Origin: Plutella xylostella
Taxonomy: Eukaryota; Arthropoda; Insecta; Lepidoptera; Plutellidae
Direction: 5' to 3'
Assembly (NCBI RefSeq): GCF_932276165.1
Contig: NC_064005.1
Location: forward strand, 4,712,001 to 4,776,000
DNA: 64,000 nt
Shown here: positions 31,801 through 42,800 of the stretch, piece by piece
Numbering within the stretch: the stretch's first letter is position 1
Layout: every line of letters starts with the position of its first letter
Program-made: the position numbers and the translations under genes
The notes under the pieces: model-generated
Database searches by the model: none
What the model was told of the DNA's origin: nothing
Seen by the model: only the letters and a program-made list of their open reading frames with translations

Positions 31801-32848
31801 GAAAACCGTTCCTAGGTATTAATAATACCTTTCATATGAACTATCATTTGCAGCTGTACCTGTTTAGGCTCCACCTGCAAACTTGAATATTCGTGAAATA
31901 TTGTCAATTTTTCACCCAAAATCCGTCAGAAAGTGGCTCCTGGACACCTGCTATCCCGTTTCAATGTTGATGAAACTTCTGTCAGTGTTTTCTAATGACA
32001 CAACTCACATAATAAACCAGGTGAGATGCGGGCAGGTCTATAGCATCTTGGTGCCCCCATACAAAATATCCATTAACCAACAAGAGCGTCAGTAAGTAAA
32101 CATCGTATTTTTTAGAATTTATTTATTTTAGAACATATTTTAGTGTTTATATAAATACCTAGCATTATTATTCCAATGTTTTTGGGGCTTTTTACGTGTT
32201 TTAATTGATAAAGTATGCAATGACTGAAGTGACCATCTTAATTTGGTCGGGTATTCAAAGGCTGCTAACTTTAGGCTGCTAACTTCACACACCTGTATTT
32301 CCAGTGTTAAAGATTTGGTTATGGGAATTCCTCATACATGATCTGAGATCCGGCCTTTCAAGTCTCATTTTAACCTTTATAAGTAAATGCTTAAACCCTA
32401 GGGTACATCGGTGAGGACTCATTTTTTGTCTGTATTCTATAAAATATAGGTACTAAGCAGCCAGCATAGGTACTTAGAAAGGTAATTCTTAAATAAGTGT
32501 GCCGAAATGATTATATGGTATGTTTGTAGCCTTCACTTAATATACCAACAGTGTAATGTCACTGATAAAATTCTACCCTGTATACATATACTTAATCCAA
32601 TCTATAGCTGAGGAGGAGGTCATATTGGTCCCGATGTGTTGATGGTATATGGCTAGCTTTGCAGATGAAGGCAGTACATACCTAAGGCAGATAGGTACTT
32701 CCATGATGATATCGATTGTGGAGAATCATAATCTGCAAATAATAAAATAATTTATGTAAATCTATTCCTCAGGCGATCAGGAGACATGTGGAAGCACAAG
32801 CGGACGATCCACGGAACCCAGCTCCCCGAAGACGGGAAACCCCACTAG
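19878..32848 (+). CDS. C2H2 zinc-finger protein
   Basis: Ten exons: 19878-20216, 21517-21709, 21985-22083, 22363-22535, 22765-22982, 23227-23368, 23646-23771, 23873-23997, 24741-24860, 32773-32848, giving 536 codons plus TAG. The acidic N-terminal 113 residues have no finger. One finger follows in exon 2 (CVLCHEIF), then degenerate C2HC-type fingers (CDYCSGLF, CESCHNLF, CGSCNQLF), then a run of classic fingers (CEECDKVL, CRICGRRF, CDLCSKAF, CAACPKTF, CDICGAAF, CDVCGTAF) joined by TGERP/TGEKP linkers. Finger 11 is split by the last intron. The 3-4 junction keeps frame only with a GC donor (TCAG|GCAGGT); the GT four bases on would cause an early stop. Likely a nuclear DNA-binding protein; the target is unknown and I recognise no named orthologue. 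The last intron (24861-32772) is swollen by a fold-back element. Confidence 0.87.
20338..21310. mobile_element. Long inverted-repeat non-autonomous element
   Basis: The left end GGGCCAGTTTGTTGAATCGT pairs with the complement of the right end, GGCCGGTTTTTTACCAATGG, and both continue through AACTTA...CG(A)GGTATAAAAACGAA. The arms are filled with degenerate TATAACGTT-type words in opposite orientations on the two sides. The centre holds a 153-bp-period direct repeat. No coding sequence. It occupies most of intron 1 of the zinc-finger gene. Confidence 0.7.
20696..20960. repeat. Two direct subrepeats, period 153 bp
   Basis: ACCAAAACCTAAAGATAGGT at 20701 and 20854 starts two nearly identical units of about 110 bp. 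Each ends in purine-rich GCGGAGCGCAGCGAAGCGGA. They sit in the middle of the inverted-repeat element. Open frames across them are incidental to the GC-biased repeat. Confidence 0.8.
22599..22734. mobile_element. MITE related to the 16.3-kb hairpin
   Basis: Ends GAAGGCCTAGCACGG and CCGTGCTAGGTCTTC are inverted repeats with one mismatch. The right part contains ACTTTTGTCACGTCTTA and CGCCCCGTGC, shared in inverted orientation with 16233-16269. It lies in intron 4 of the zinc-finger gene. Confidence 0.65.
24170..24740. other. Zinc-finger gene intron 8, no element identified
   Basis: Non-coding. ACCTACCTA-type words are common, as in many lepidopteran introns. I see no exon or complete repeat. 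Confidence 0.5.
25265..30160 (-). repeat. Left tandem array of 346-bp monomers
   Basis: Landmarks such as CAGCCCAAGATTAACATTTT recur near 26586, 26932, 27278, 27624, 27970, 28315, 28661, 29007, 29353 and 29699, mostly 346 bp apart. Copies from about 28660 to 29690 are almost identical to one another, suggesting recent amplification or homogenisation. The first copy is interrupted by the insertion at 25502-26130. Confidence 0.9.
25502..26130. mobile_element. TA-flanked insertion with GCCGAATATTCGGC palindromes
   Basis: Uninterrupted monomers read GCAAATGATAGTTCAT. Here TA occurs on both sides of a 629-bp insertion (25500-25501, 26131-26132), as in Tc1/mariner-type transposition. The ends contain TTGCCACGAATA and its complement TATTCGTGGCA. 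Subterminal regions are filled with GCCGAATAC/GAATATTCGGC words. No transposase. Confidence 0.75.
30180..32075 (+). repeat. Right tandem array of 346-bp monomers
   Basis: About six copies in the orientation opposite to the left array, with CAGCCCAAGATTAAC-complement landmarks ending near 30352, 30698, 31044, 31390 and 31736. The copies here read in the same direction as the zinc-finger gene. The head-on junction is about 30155-30190, in an unmatched GC-richer joint (TTGCCCGTTTCAACGTCCCC). Confidence 0.88.
30470..30636 (+). other. Exon-like cassette within the monomer (representative copy)
   Basis: Each monomer contains CATTTGCAG, then 167 bases with one open frame of 55 codons, then AACCAG|GTGAGA, a strong donor. 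The frame reads ESLQVPPANLNIREILSIFH and continues through HPKSVRKWLLDTCYTV, VSMLMKLLSVFSNDT and IINQ. I do not recognise this protein. Differences between copies are largely amino-acid changing (YT/YP, FS/FF, TT/TP), which argues against current selection on the protein. Spliced into the zinc-finger mRNA it would stop translation at once (AG|C TGA). Confidence 0.45.
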
Positions 32849-33196
32849 TCACCATACGGCCTTTGGCGCTTTTAACCAACTATTAGTCGTACAACGCTAA
32901 CTTTGCATCAGAAACAAGTACAAGACAACAACACCAAAAAATATTAGTTCATCATGGAGACTGTGATTTCTGAAACTAACTTCGTACTTATGTAGGTAGT
33001 TATGATTTTTTTTCTTCATAATTTTAGGGAAAGGTGCCATTCATTGAGTATGTACTCGTACACCCGTGTCCGCGTTTTCTATGGTGCCAGTTAAAGAAAA
33101 ACATATTTTACACCCGTTGCAAAGTTAGCATTGTCTGACACAACACTATCTTGATTATGAGGGACTGTCTTTCATTATTTATATGTTGTATTTTAC

Positions 33197-33202
33197 AATA
33201 AA
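33197..33202 (+). terminator. Polyadenylation signal of the zinc-finger gene
   Basis: AATAAA about 350 bases after the TAG at 32846-32848, within a short AT-rich 3' UTR. Confidence 0.5.
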
Positions 33203-36200
33203 TAATTTACTTACGTAATTGCGTCAATACTTTACCAATTTTCTCCGTACACCGATGCATGCAGTTTTCTTCCTCAATACTACCCTGCCTCTAACGATAG
33301 AGGTATGCCGGAATTTCATAGGATATTGGGTAAGGTAAATAAAATAAAATGTAGTAGGAAATGAAAGTCTTAGATTCATCAACAGTAAATATTTATTATA
33401 AAAATTGCTCTTATAGCCACATTTCTGTTTTTTTATAATATATATAATATTTCTGTTCATTCTTTGTGCCATTGTTTCACAAAATTATTCCTGTTCTTGT
33501 TATTTTCGACACAACAGCTTAAACAATTAATATATTACATTATTTCTTACATTCGACAGTCGGAGAAACGAACCCCGAATGAATCCTTCTACTTAACATG
33601 AGCAACACTTAACAATTCGATGTGCGACAAAGGACATTCGGAGTTCATTTCACGGCTGCCCAACGGGAGTATTCTTTCTAAATATACACAATTGTTTTAC
33701 TAAAATCCTGTCATTTTTGGTAACCAATGGCAATGGAAAACACTAGAAATACATTTACATTTGTAAAATTACGTATGATTTTGTTGCGCGATTCTCTTTG
33801 AGAACCACGCACCAATTAAATTGATGTTAAAGAAAGCTTTCTACTGGTCATAATATAAATTATTGCTGAATGTCACAACACAACAAGTAGGTATATGTAC
33901 ATCGCATTCATGCCAGCAGACATAGGTAGGTTACAATTAGTATGGCAAGTAACATGGAGAAATGCTCACCACTTGATCAACCAAACAAAAGCTCCGAGGT
34001 GAAAACTAAAATTGAATGTCAATCTATATACTGAAATTACTGAATATTAAAATTAAAACACAGTTAACAGTTTCACCTCAAAGCTAGATTAGCCATTAAA
34101 TGGAAATGACAGGACATAATCGGGTAATAATGTGTTTGTAAATGCAAGCTTCGTCAGTTTTGTGTGTGTCGTATGTTCGCGGACGAGGCGTGTGCCTCGT
34201 ACCTGGCTGCAGTATGTATGGAGCTAGGTACAAACGCACATTAATATTATCAAACAATATAAAAGTTTAAAGTTACAAACCGATATAAGCTACAATAAGT
34301 TTTTTGTAAATTAAGTACTATAAATGAACTTCTGGACCCGTCCACGACACACGACACCACGAAAACCTTTCAGAATATAAATTTGTATGAAGTAGGTACA
34401 AAATCCGAGATTAGTGCATTTTTCATGTCGGCCAGCGGAGCGCCGACAATCGTCTAACTTACTTAAGTAAACCATCACAACCATACGGACATTGTTCATT
34501 AAAACAAATCTACTGGAAATAAACCACAAAAAATAATTGAGCTCAATCATTAGATACATCCAGTGCTTCAGATTATAGTACAGAACCAGGTGGTTACAAT
34601 TAAATACTGGCAAGATATTTTGTGACATCTTATCTTAAAACGAATGCATTCCTATAATATTAATGTAAGTTGTAAATCTGTACTTTATCATAGGTTTTAT
34701 TGGACAGAATAGAGGTGGTATGTTACAATGGGGCGGGCGCGAGCGACACACGGCGACACACGGCGACGCACGGCGGCCACCCCGAGCAGAGCTTCCACTA
34801 CTCGACATCAATCAAATTATTAATTTACAATATCTATTTACAACGACGCGGGCCGCGCCATAATGCCCATCTCCATATAATATTTACACTAAATTTAAGA
34901 AGATAGAGTTTTTCTCTCATTAGCTACCGAATCACAATTCAAATATTGAGTAATTGACAACGGTGGACTTACGCGCGCCGGAGCACTCTTGCATACTTTA
35001 CTTTATTGAAATTTGTACTTTTCTCTATTTAAAAGTGTTAGGTATGTTTGGTCCATGCAGTCCAACTCCCGGTTTACGGCCGTGCGGCGGCCCCCGTGCA
35101 CACACAGGTTGAGCAAACGTAAAATTGAAAATTCGTATTAAAGTGTGTGTTTTTCATGCACCAATGGGCCGCCGTCGAACGTGACCACAAATCCTGATGA
35201 CGCGCGGAATCATTTAGTCTCATTTGAGGCGCTCTCGGCCCGCTGCCGTACATCATTCACAATCCGCCATCGCTAATATATCACTGGACGCACTCACACA
35301 TAGCCAACATTTTTGTCCAGAGCGCTTTGTCCAGGCTCTAATTAGAAATTGCGGATTGCAAATTTCACTACAACACGGCCGGATACACAATTTTCGTCGC
35401 AACATTTTCATAAGTAGGTACTTGTAAGAGATAGGTAGGAAACTAAAGTAGCTCAAAATATCGAATGCCTCCTAACAAAGTTTTGTGTAAAAAGTATATA
35501 TCCAGAAATAAATTGCTAATTCAACTAGTTACTTGCTTATTAGGAACTGCTTTTCATTGTTTGCATAATGCATAGCTAAATTATTTTCGTAAATTAAGTT
35601 TCTTGTAAGCTAGCGGCGGCGCCTGGCGCTGGGGCTCGTCTATCTACTGCTACAGACTGTTTTACAGTGTTCTACTATGTAGAGGTTTAGGCCAGACCGC
35701 CGTCGCCCGAGCCCCGCTACGCACAGACGTGAGAGCGTTATCATAATTATATTTATACAATAGAAATGTATCGGATTCGTTAGGAGGCAGTCGACTTGGA
35801 CAGTCATTACAGTATACAATTCCTGGTTTAGGAGGGTCATTAATTTAAGTACAATCAATTCTTGCTGATACCTATCACTTAAGTTACAAATTCCGCATGC
35901 TCCACAACGTCAGTAAGTATTGCTGCCCCCGAGCAGGCATGAACAGTTGACAAGGCTGGTTATTTAATTGACTTCCATTTTAGACAAATTGTTGATGCCA
36001 AAACTCAGTTTAGGTACAATACATTAGGTTTAAGCGAGACCAATTAAATTTTACTATAATTAAGTACAGGGTCGGGTAGACATTCATGAGAAATCGGTCT
36101 TGAAGACAGAAGTGTTCGCTTAGTATTATATTATATCAATCTTAGTTGATAAAGATCGGTCATGTCCACACCTCTATCAGACTCTTTAGTCTTTGTCAAT

Positions 36201-36850
36201 TATATACATCATTTAATTAATATTGTGAGATCTAGTGAGCGGCTGTGTGCCTGCCGCGGCCGGGCGCCGGGCGGTCGCCGCTCACCTCACCCTCGCATCC
36301 ATCCTCACCAGCCACTCTCGTTGTTCAGATACAAACATTCGTGAAAATATCAAGACAGAAATAATTTCAAACCATCACTTCTCTTTTAACGAAATAATAA
36401 ATATAGCTTTATCTAATTAATTACACAATAATTTCAACAAAAAACTCAAACACCAGCGTGGTTGATTAATTTAAACGATAATATGTCATTAGCTAAGTCA
36501 CTTCAGTTTCGGTTTGGAATTCACTTCAACAAATAAAACTATCAAAAATAACTCGGCTCGCATAAAAGTCCTGCGTCACATCCGAAGCTAGCACCTTCCC
36601 TTTAGCAATTATAAAATACTAACTACTGACTGTGGTTGTTGCGTCCCTCTGCCCGGTCCGGGCGACCGGACGGACGCTCCGGCGCCGGACCGGGCGGGCG
36701 TGCGGAGTCCGACTAGATGAGCCGCGCGGCCGGCGGCGGGAGGCAGCCGGCGCGCGGCGTGGCCTCAGCTGGCGGCGGCGGCGGCGGCGGCCGCGGCGGT
36801 ATCACAGGCGCTCAGTGCGGCGCGGGCGGCTCGGGCCCGCGCGCCACCCA
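33203..36850 (-). other. Spacer and probable 3' UTR of the taranis-like gene
   Basis: There are no exons on either strand. The region lies downstream of the SERTA gene's stop codon on the minus strand and has several possible AATAAA signals in that orientation (for example 34696-34701), so some of it is likely a long 3' UTR. GC-rich patches occur at 36235-36300 and 36640-36850. The true cleavage site cannot be set from sequence alone. Confidence 0.4.
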
Positions 36851-39800
36851 CTAACTGGTGGGCACCAGCAGGCGCACGAAGCTGTCCTCGCCCCAGCCCC
36901 AGTCGTCGGGCCACGCGTCCTCGGCCGGGTCCAGCGCCGAGCGCGACGACAGGCTCAGCACGGAGCCCCAGTCGATGGCGCGCTCCTCGTCGCCGTAGCC
37001 GGAGTCGCGGTCGGGCGGCGGCGGCGCGGGGAAGGGCGTGGCGCGCCCGCCGCCGTCCCGCGCCAGCAGCGCCGCGCCCGCGCCGCCGCACTCGTAGGGC
37101 GCCTCCTCCGCGCTCTCGCGCTCCATCTCGCGCTCGATGCCGCGCAGCGTGTTGCACACCAGCACGGAGCGCCGCAGCGACGGGTCCGCCGTCTGCCGGA
37201 AGCGCGCCAGCTTCAGCGCGCACAGGTTCATCATCTTGAGCCGGCGCTCGCGGTAGCAGCGGCGGCTGGCGCAGCGGCCGGCCGCGCGGCCGTCGCAGCA
37301 CGCGCGCGCCGCCGCGCCGCCCAGCTCCAGGTAGCTCTTGCCGTTCTCGGCGCGGATGGTGTCGTGCGCGCCGCACCAGCCGCCGCACCAGCGCCGGCGG
37401 CACGCGCGCCGCTCCTCGTCCTCCCGCCAGCAGTCCGCGCCGCCCGCGCCGGCGGCCACGGCCTCCAGCCGCGCGATGGAGTCCTCCCAGCGCGCGACCT
37501 TGCCGCCCGCCTCGCACGCGGCCTGGGCGCGCCGCTTGCCGCCGCACGCGCCGCCCGAGCCCTGCAACCAACAACACACAAATGTTACTAACACTGCACC
37601 ACCACAATCTGTCTTAATACTAAAGTAACTATTCATAAAAAAATAAATCACCTTTAAAATTAGTGAAGGCATTACAAATTCCAATAGGCAACGGAAAGAA
37701 AGGTGTTCAGTCAGAGTCTACTCCGATACTGGCAAGGTATACAAAGCACACTCATGGCAAAGGAACGCAGCAGATAACACCCGAGCAAGAGAAAAAACCC
37801 GACTGTGTGGTGGCATACGGGATACGGGCCGCAGCGCTCGATACCTGCCTGCGCCCTCTGCCGGCATTGTGCCGACTCGACCCTTCTCATTTTTTTTTGG
37901 GACACAAAGCGCGGCGGGGCGCAGCCCTAGCGAGGGTCGCCCAGGTAGAGCCGGCTCCGTGCGGCTCTCTGCTCTACCGGGATTACCAAATGCCACCTTT
38001 TGTTACACGTACTTCTGAGAGTAACAGATTTTTCGTATACTTCTGAGAGTAACAGATTTTTCTTCTCTTACACCGTGTCGCGAAAACTTTGGGTAGGTAA
38101 CACGCCTGAATTGAAAATTTGGGTTCGAATTTCATTCCGCCCAGGATGGGTTTTTTTAACTGTAAGTTTAATAGTTCGTCGTAGCATCAGTAAGTACAGA
38201 TGATATTTAAAAACTTTTAAGTTATGAAGGGATTTACATGAAATATTTATAGTGATAATGGGTGTCATTCTATAAAAGGAATTTGCTGTTAGAGTATCTA
38301 GTGATTGCTTATAAGAGCTAAATGTTATTTTACATAAAATATTATTTGTATAGAATCGTTTTAATCTTTGTTGTAGCAGTATATGCTATTGGCAGTCCAT
38401 GCGATAATTAGTTAGCTGTCCAGCATAGCTGCGATGTTATCATCTTATTAAAGAGTCGTAACATAAAACATGCCGGCTAGTGCTAAGTCAGCAAGGCAGA
38501 TGACCTAACGACTAGTTGCCTGTATAATATGCTATCATGAGGCGAGTGCGTCCAGGGCAGATGCCCGGCCACCTGCCGCCACAATTATATGCACCATGCG
38601 CCTTCGAATAACTTTAGCATCGCTTCTACGGCCTGACCACCTTTAGCCATTATTAAAGTGCATGGGACAGGTCCTTTATAAAAAGACTAACTTGAACATT
38701 AACGAGCAATGAGCAGACTGTTTATTTTTCAGCACAATAGGCCCGTTTGGAGGTAGGTAATTTGTAGAGGAGCTGAAAATACGCCAAGTAACATATTTGA
38801 AAGAAATGATGGATGAAATCGGCTTTGAAAAATAGTTGAGATAAGCAGTAATGCAATGTCCGTGAAGTTGCCCGGCGCGTGGTAGGTAGTTATATCGCAA
38901 TGAGCACAGCGAGTCACAAAGCAGCACAGCGCCGCTGGCGTTGACTCAGCGGCCGCTCGGCCACTCGCGAGCAAATTATCATTAACTCGGCCCCGCTGCT
39001 CACTTTTGCGTCATCAGTTTATCGCTCCGTGGAAAAAGAGCCGCTCCATTGTGTGGACACTCGACTCGACGGAGCGCACCTTCATCCGACGACATTTAAA
39101 TATTCAGAAAGAAACATTCCGCGTGGAACGAAACCCGAATATGCAGAAATAGAATCGGTTCGGAGGAAATCACGCGCTGGTGCAGCCGTAGAGGTGATCT
39201 CGGCGGCAGAAGCGCTAGCGCTCATGAAAATAAATTTAGTAAATGACGTTGGCGCGCGGCGTTGCCGCTCCGTGCGAGTGGAACGCGCGGCGTTGCCGGC
39301 TCGCTCGCTCTTTCTAATCTTGTCGTAAAGTTCTTTTTCTGATGCGCAGCGCGTCGCTGCTGTGTTCTCTGTTCAATTCGCTTGAAACTTGGAAACGTCA
39401 AGACGTTTATGTCATCGGTAGACGAGGATGTGAGGCGTTTTATAGCCGTGCCCGTTTCGTTCGCTGCTGCATCGCATGCCAGAAGTTATACAGCTTTGGC
39501 TATTTCAAATCACAAAGAATATGAGCGTGCTTACGGTGCCGAGTCGCTATTTACGCCGAGGCCTGATGGCCCGGGCTTATAGCGGTGCAATAATCGTTCC
39601 TCTCTCACAGAACGGTAGGAAAAGTTTAGTCGGCGAAGCGAGGCGAAGACTTTCTATGGCATTGTGAGACCGAGTGGATGGCGGCAGCGGCCAGGGCTCA
39701 CGGTATTGCTTCACTGCGCGGAGCCGGGTCGCGCGCGGGGCGGGGCGCGGGGCGCGGGGGGCGGCGGCGCTGTGTGCGTGTGTACGTACGCCCCGCACAC

Positions 39801-42800
39801 CAGCGCGCTCATAATAACATCGCGCTGTTCCCTCGCTCTATCAGCCAGTCGGTACAAAAGCCAGTTCAACTCGCCCATCTGCTCTGGGATTTAAAGTTGC
39901 TTTAATTCGACTGCGTTGCTCGTCTCTATGTTAGGTTGTTAATGTCGCTTTATCAAAAGTTTAGAAGTCATTTACGGTTTCAGGAAAGATTTTTATTGAA
40001 GTAGGTATACAGAATGTTACTTTTCAGCGCTAAATTAAAACGGTTTCATTGGACGAGCTCAAAAGGTTTTGTAAAGTTGCATCTGTCTCTGGGTAGCGCC
40101 GCAGAGTGACGGTAGACCGGCAGGGCTACCGGAGGGTGAGCGCGGTACAACGACGATGCCTATTTGGGGATGCCGGTCGATGTGACTCTACAAGTTTCCA
40201 TTTTTATCTCTATGACGTCACAGAAAGCGCGTGCCTCCAAATATAAATAAACAAAATATGATAACATAACAGTGGCACAGAAAACAAATTCATTTAAATA
40301 GTTTTAGTTTACTACGCCTCCCACGCTTTATGAATAAATCGTCATTGTTTACGTCGAAACATTCAAGAATTGGTTTAGTTTTTTTGTCAGCCCATTCATA
40401 AAAGCGTGCAGAAATAAATCCGCAACATTGATGTTAAATCAAATGGCAAGGATAAGGCGCTACTTGCTATTCCGACGGCAACAAGGCTCATTTTTATGGT
40501 TGATTTTTTCAATTTACGTTTTTTGCTAACGGTGCTTGACCACAATCTGTGGCGAGGATAATCAATATTCAGCACTGTGGGTATGTTGGTGCAATATGCA
40601 TCTTATGTGTAGTTGTGTACAGACTATGTTGTGTATAGTAAGTTATCAATCATATGTTATGAGACAACGTTAACGAAGAAATGTGAAGGTGTACCTTCAG
40701 AATTTGTCTTCTTTGCCAGTGAGGGTTAGTGTCAGGTATACTGAAATTCAAAATCAGACGGAAAGAATATCATTTTATCCACTTGGTCTGATTCACACCT
40801 ATATTTACTGTTGGAAATATTTAATCCATTGTCCATTGACATTATCTATTATTAACTATTCGTATCGAAGGCATGTAGAAGAGAAACAGTGCCAGTATCA
40901 GTGCTACCGAGCGGAATTCTCTCAATACTCACGGCGTGTAAATATTGGAACACTGCAACAGTGTCAGTCGTGTCTGTTGTAGCATTCGCGAAAAATCAAC
41001 CACAACCATTTTCATAAAATATTCATGAACTTCACAAAGACCGTCAAAAGACAATTCTTTCGTGGCAGCCAAAGCTCAAGGCAAGTTGGTCCATTGGTTG
41101 CGTGTGCGCAGGCGGCGGTGCGTGCGTGTGTGTGTGTGCGGTGGGAGTGTGTGAGAGAACCAGTCCCACATCCTGTTTCTTCGTCCGCCGCCGCCGCGAC
41201 AGCGCTGCGCGGCCCGAAGCTTTTTTATTTCACGATGATACAAAAATTATTCGACTTGCTTTATTTAGTTCTGGCTTTTTACAGTTTTATTTAATGGTTC
41301 GGTCTTTTTATTCTCTTCAATTTAGACTGGGATGTGTTTATTTGCTGATTGGAGATTCCGAGTGTCGATGAGGGCGGTGGGGCTTGGTGGATACTGGAAC
41401 AGTTAGGCGCTGGCGTGGCCACCCCGCGCCGCGCCGACATTCCGCGGCAGGCATTCTGCGAACAGCGCGTCATCTCAGCCTCAGCTTGAGCAAAAACTAA
41501 CCATTTTCCCTTTCAACGCATTAAGGCAAAACGGAACGTAATAATAACCGCAGCATAACTCGGGCACGCGCGGACACATTCCTCAGGGAAGCCTTCTTTT
41601 GTTTGCATTTCAACGCTTTATTTGTTCATTTCTCTTTCCGTCACCTTGCAACTTGACACTATTGATACGCTTGCATAACTGTATGCGTGTTGTGGCGAGC
41701 CCATTGTTCAATATTGAAATAGATGCTCCTCGAGAAGGCAATAAGTGGAACTGTTAAAAGGATTACCCGCTATGTGTTTTGTTAACTTTTTTGTTATGAC
41801 GCGTAAGAGTTTTTGTAGTGTGGTTTGTTGTAAAGTAGCGGTTATTGAAATGTGATGGAGTGGATCATAAATCTTTTAGTGTGTATAATAGATATTTGGA
41901 TGGTATTAATGAGAACCACTAGCTCATGATTAGATCTACTCTATCTGTATATGATTTGTTCAAAATAATTATGCTTAACTTACTTGAAAAGATCGTAAAT
42001 ATAAATATGTATAAGTAGTTATTTGAAGAACAAAATCGAGTCCTTTTGATTCAAGTCAAAGGATCCCATCATTCAATATAACAAGGGAATAGTTTGTGTA
42101 ACGAATTGGCTAGATATCTAAACGGCTAAGGGAGCAACAAGTTAATAAAAGACAGGTCATTATCCGCTGATACGCGTTCAACATTGACATTGTTAAGCTG
42201 CCATTATAAATCATACGGCGACGGCAGGGCAGCCGGGTTGAAGCGCAACAGATAATAAATCTGAGGCGTGACGTCAGCGCCACGTATCTCGGAGAATCCC
42301 CGGAAGAGCGAATAAAATTGAAATGTCACGTAGCGATCAGCTGTCGCGGGGCGGCGGCGGCGGCGGCGCAGCGATACGCATAACGACGCCGCAATAAAAC
42401 TTATTTTTATGTTTTTCGCTCACAATGGCCGCGCGAAGGTCGAGCTATCTAAATGGGTCAATACACTCGACGTAGTACGAGCGACCACGTGCCACCGGCG
42501 TTTGTAAATAGCGAGATATCGGCCGATTGTTGCAGTGATTAATGGCGCCGCGTAATGACTCGCCTCACTTGGCCGGGACCTAATGTGTTCATTCATCGCC
42601 GCATAGACAGTTAACTCGACACTATTATTATTTGTGTCCGCATTCCGGCGCGACATTAGGGCGGCCAATGTCAAGGCTGCACTTGATAGTTCCGCCCGCC
42701 CCAGCTAACTAAGTTTCGCCGGACAACTTCCAAGTCGATGTGGATTATTGCCCTCGTTTGTTCGTCTATGTAGCTGCCAGACGGCGGAATGTTTACTAGA

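Larger units (their letters stand above)
25049..32295. mobile_element. Fold-back element with inverted 346-bp tandem arrays
   Basis: Outer arms of about 215 bp (25055-25280 and 32060-32289) are near-identical inverted copies; I count about two differences. Each starts GTGAAGTTAGCAGCCTAAAG. The 8-bp sequence TATTTCCA flanks both ends (25041-25048, 32296-32303). Inside, tandem 346-bp monomers run in one orientation from about 25265 to 30160 (about 13 copies) and in the opposite orientation from about 30180 to 32075 (about 6 copies), meeting head-on. No transposase is present. Long inverted repeats built from tandem units recall Drosophila Foldback and Galileo; an 8-9-bp TSD fits MULE, hAT or P-like elements. 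The superfamily is unresolved. Confidence 0.88.

Noticed and set aside
25265..32075. CRISPR-like array
   Set aside because: The unit is 346 bp with no short repeat and unique spacers, the arrays are opposed, and the context is an animal intron.
36632..37591. Long open frame on the plus strand (about 319 codons)
   Set aside because: It lies opposite the SERTA exon. Its Arg/Ala/Pro-rich composition is what GC-rich codon bias produces on the other strand, and the minus frame contains a recognisable domain.
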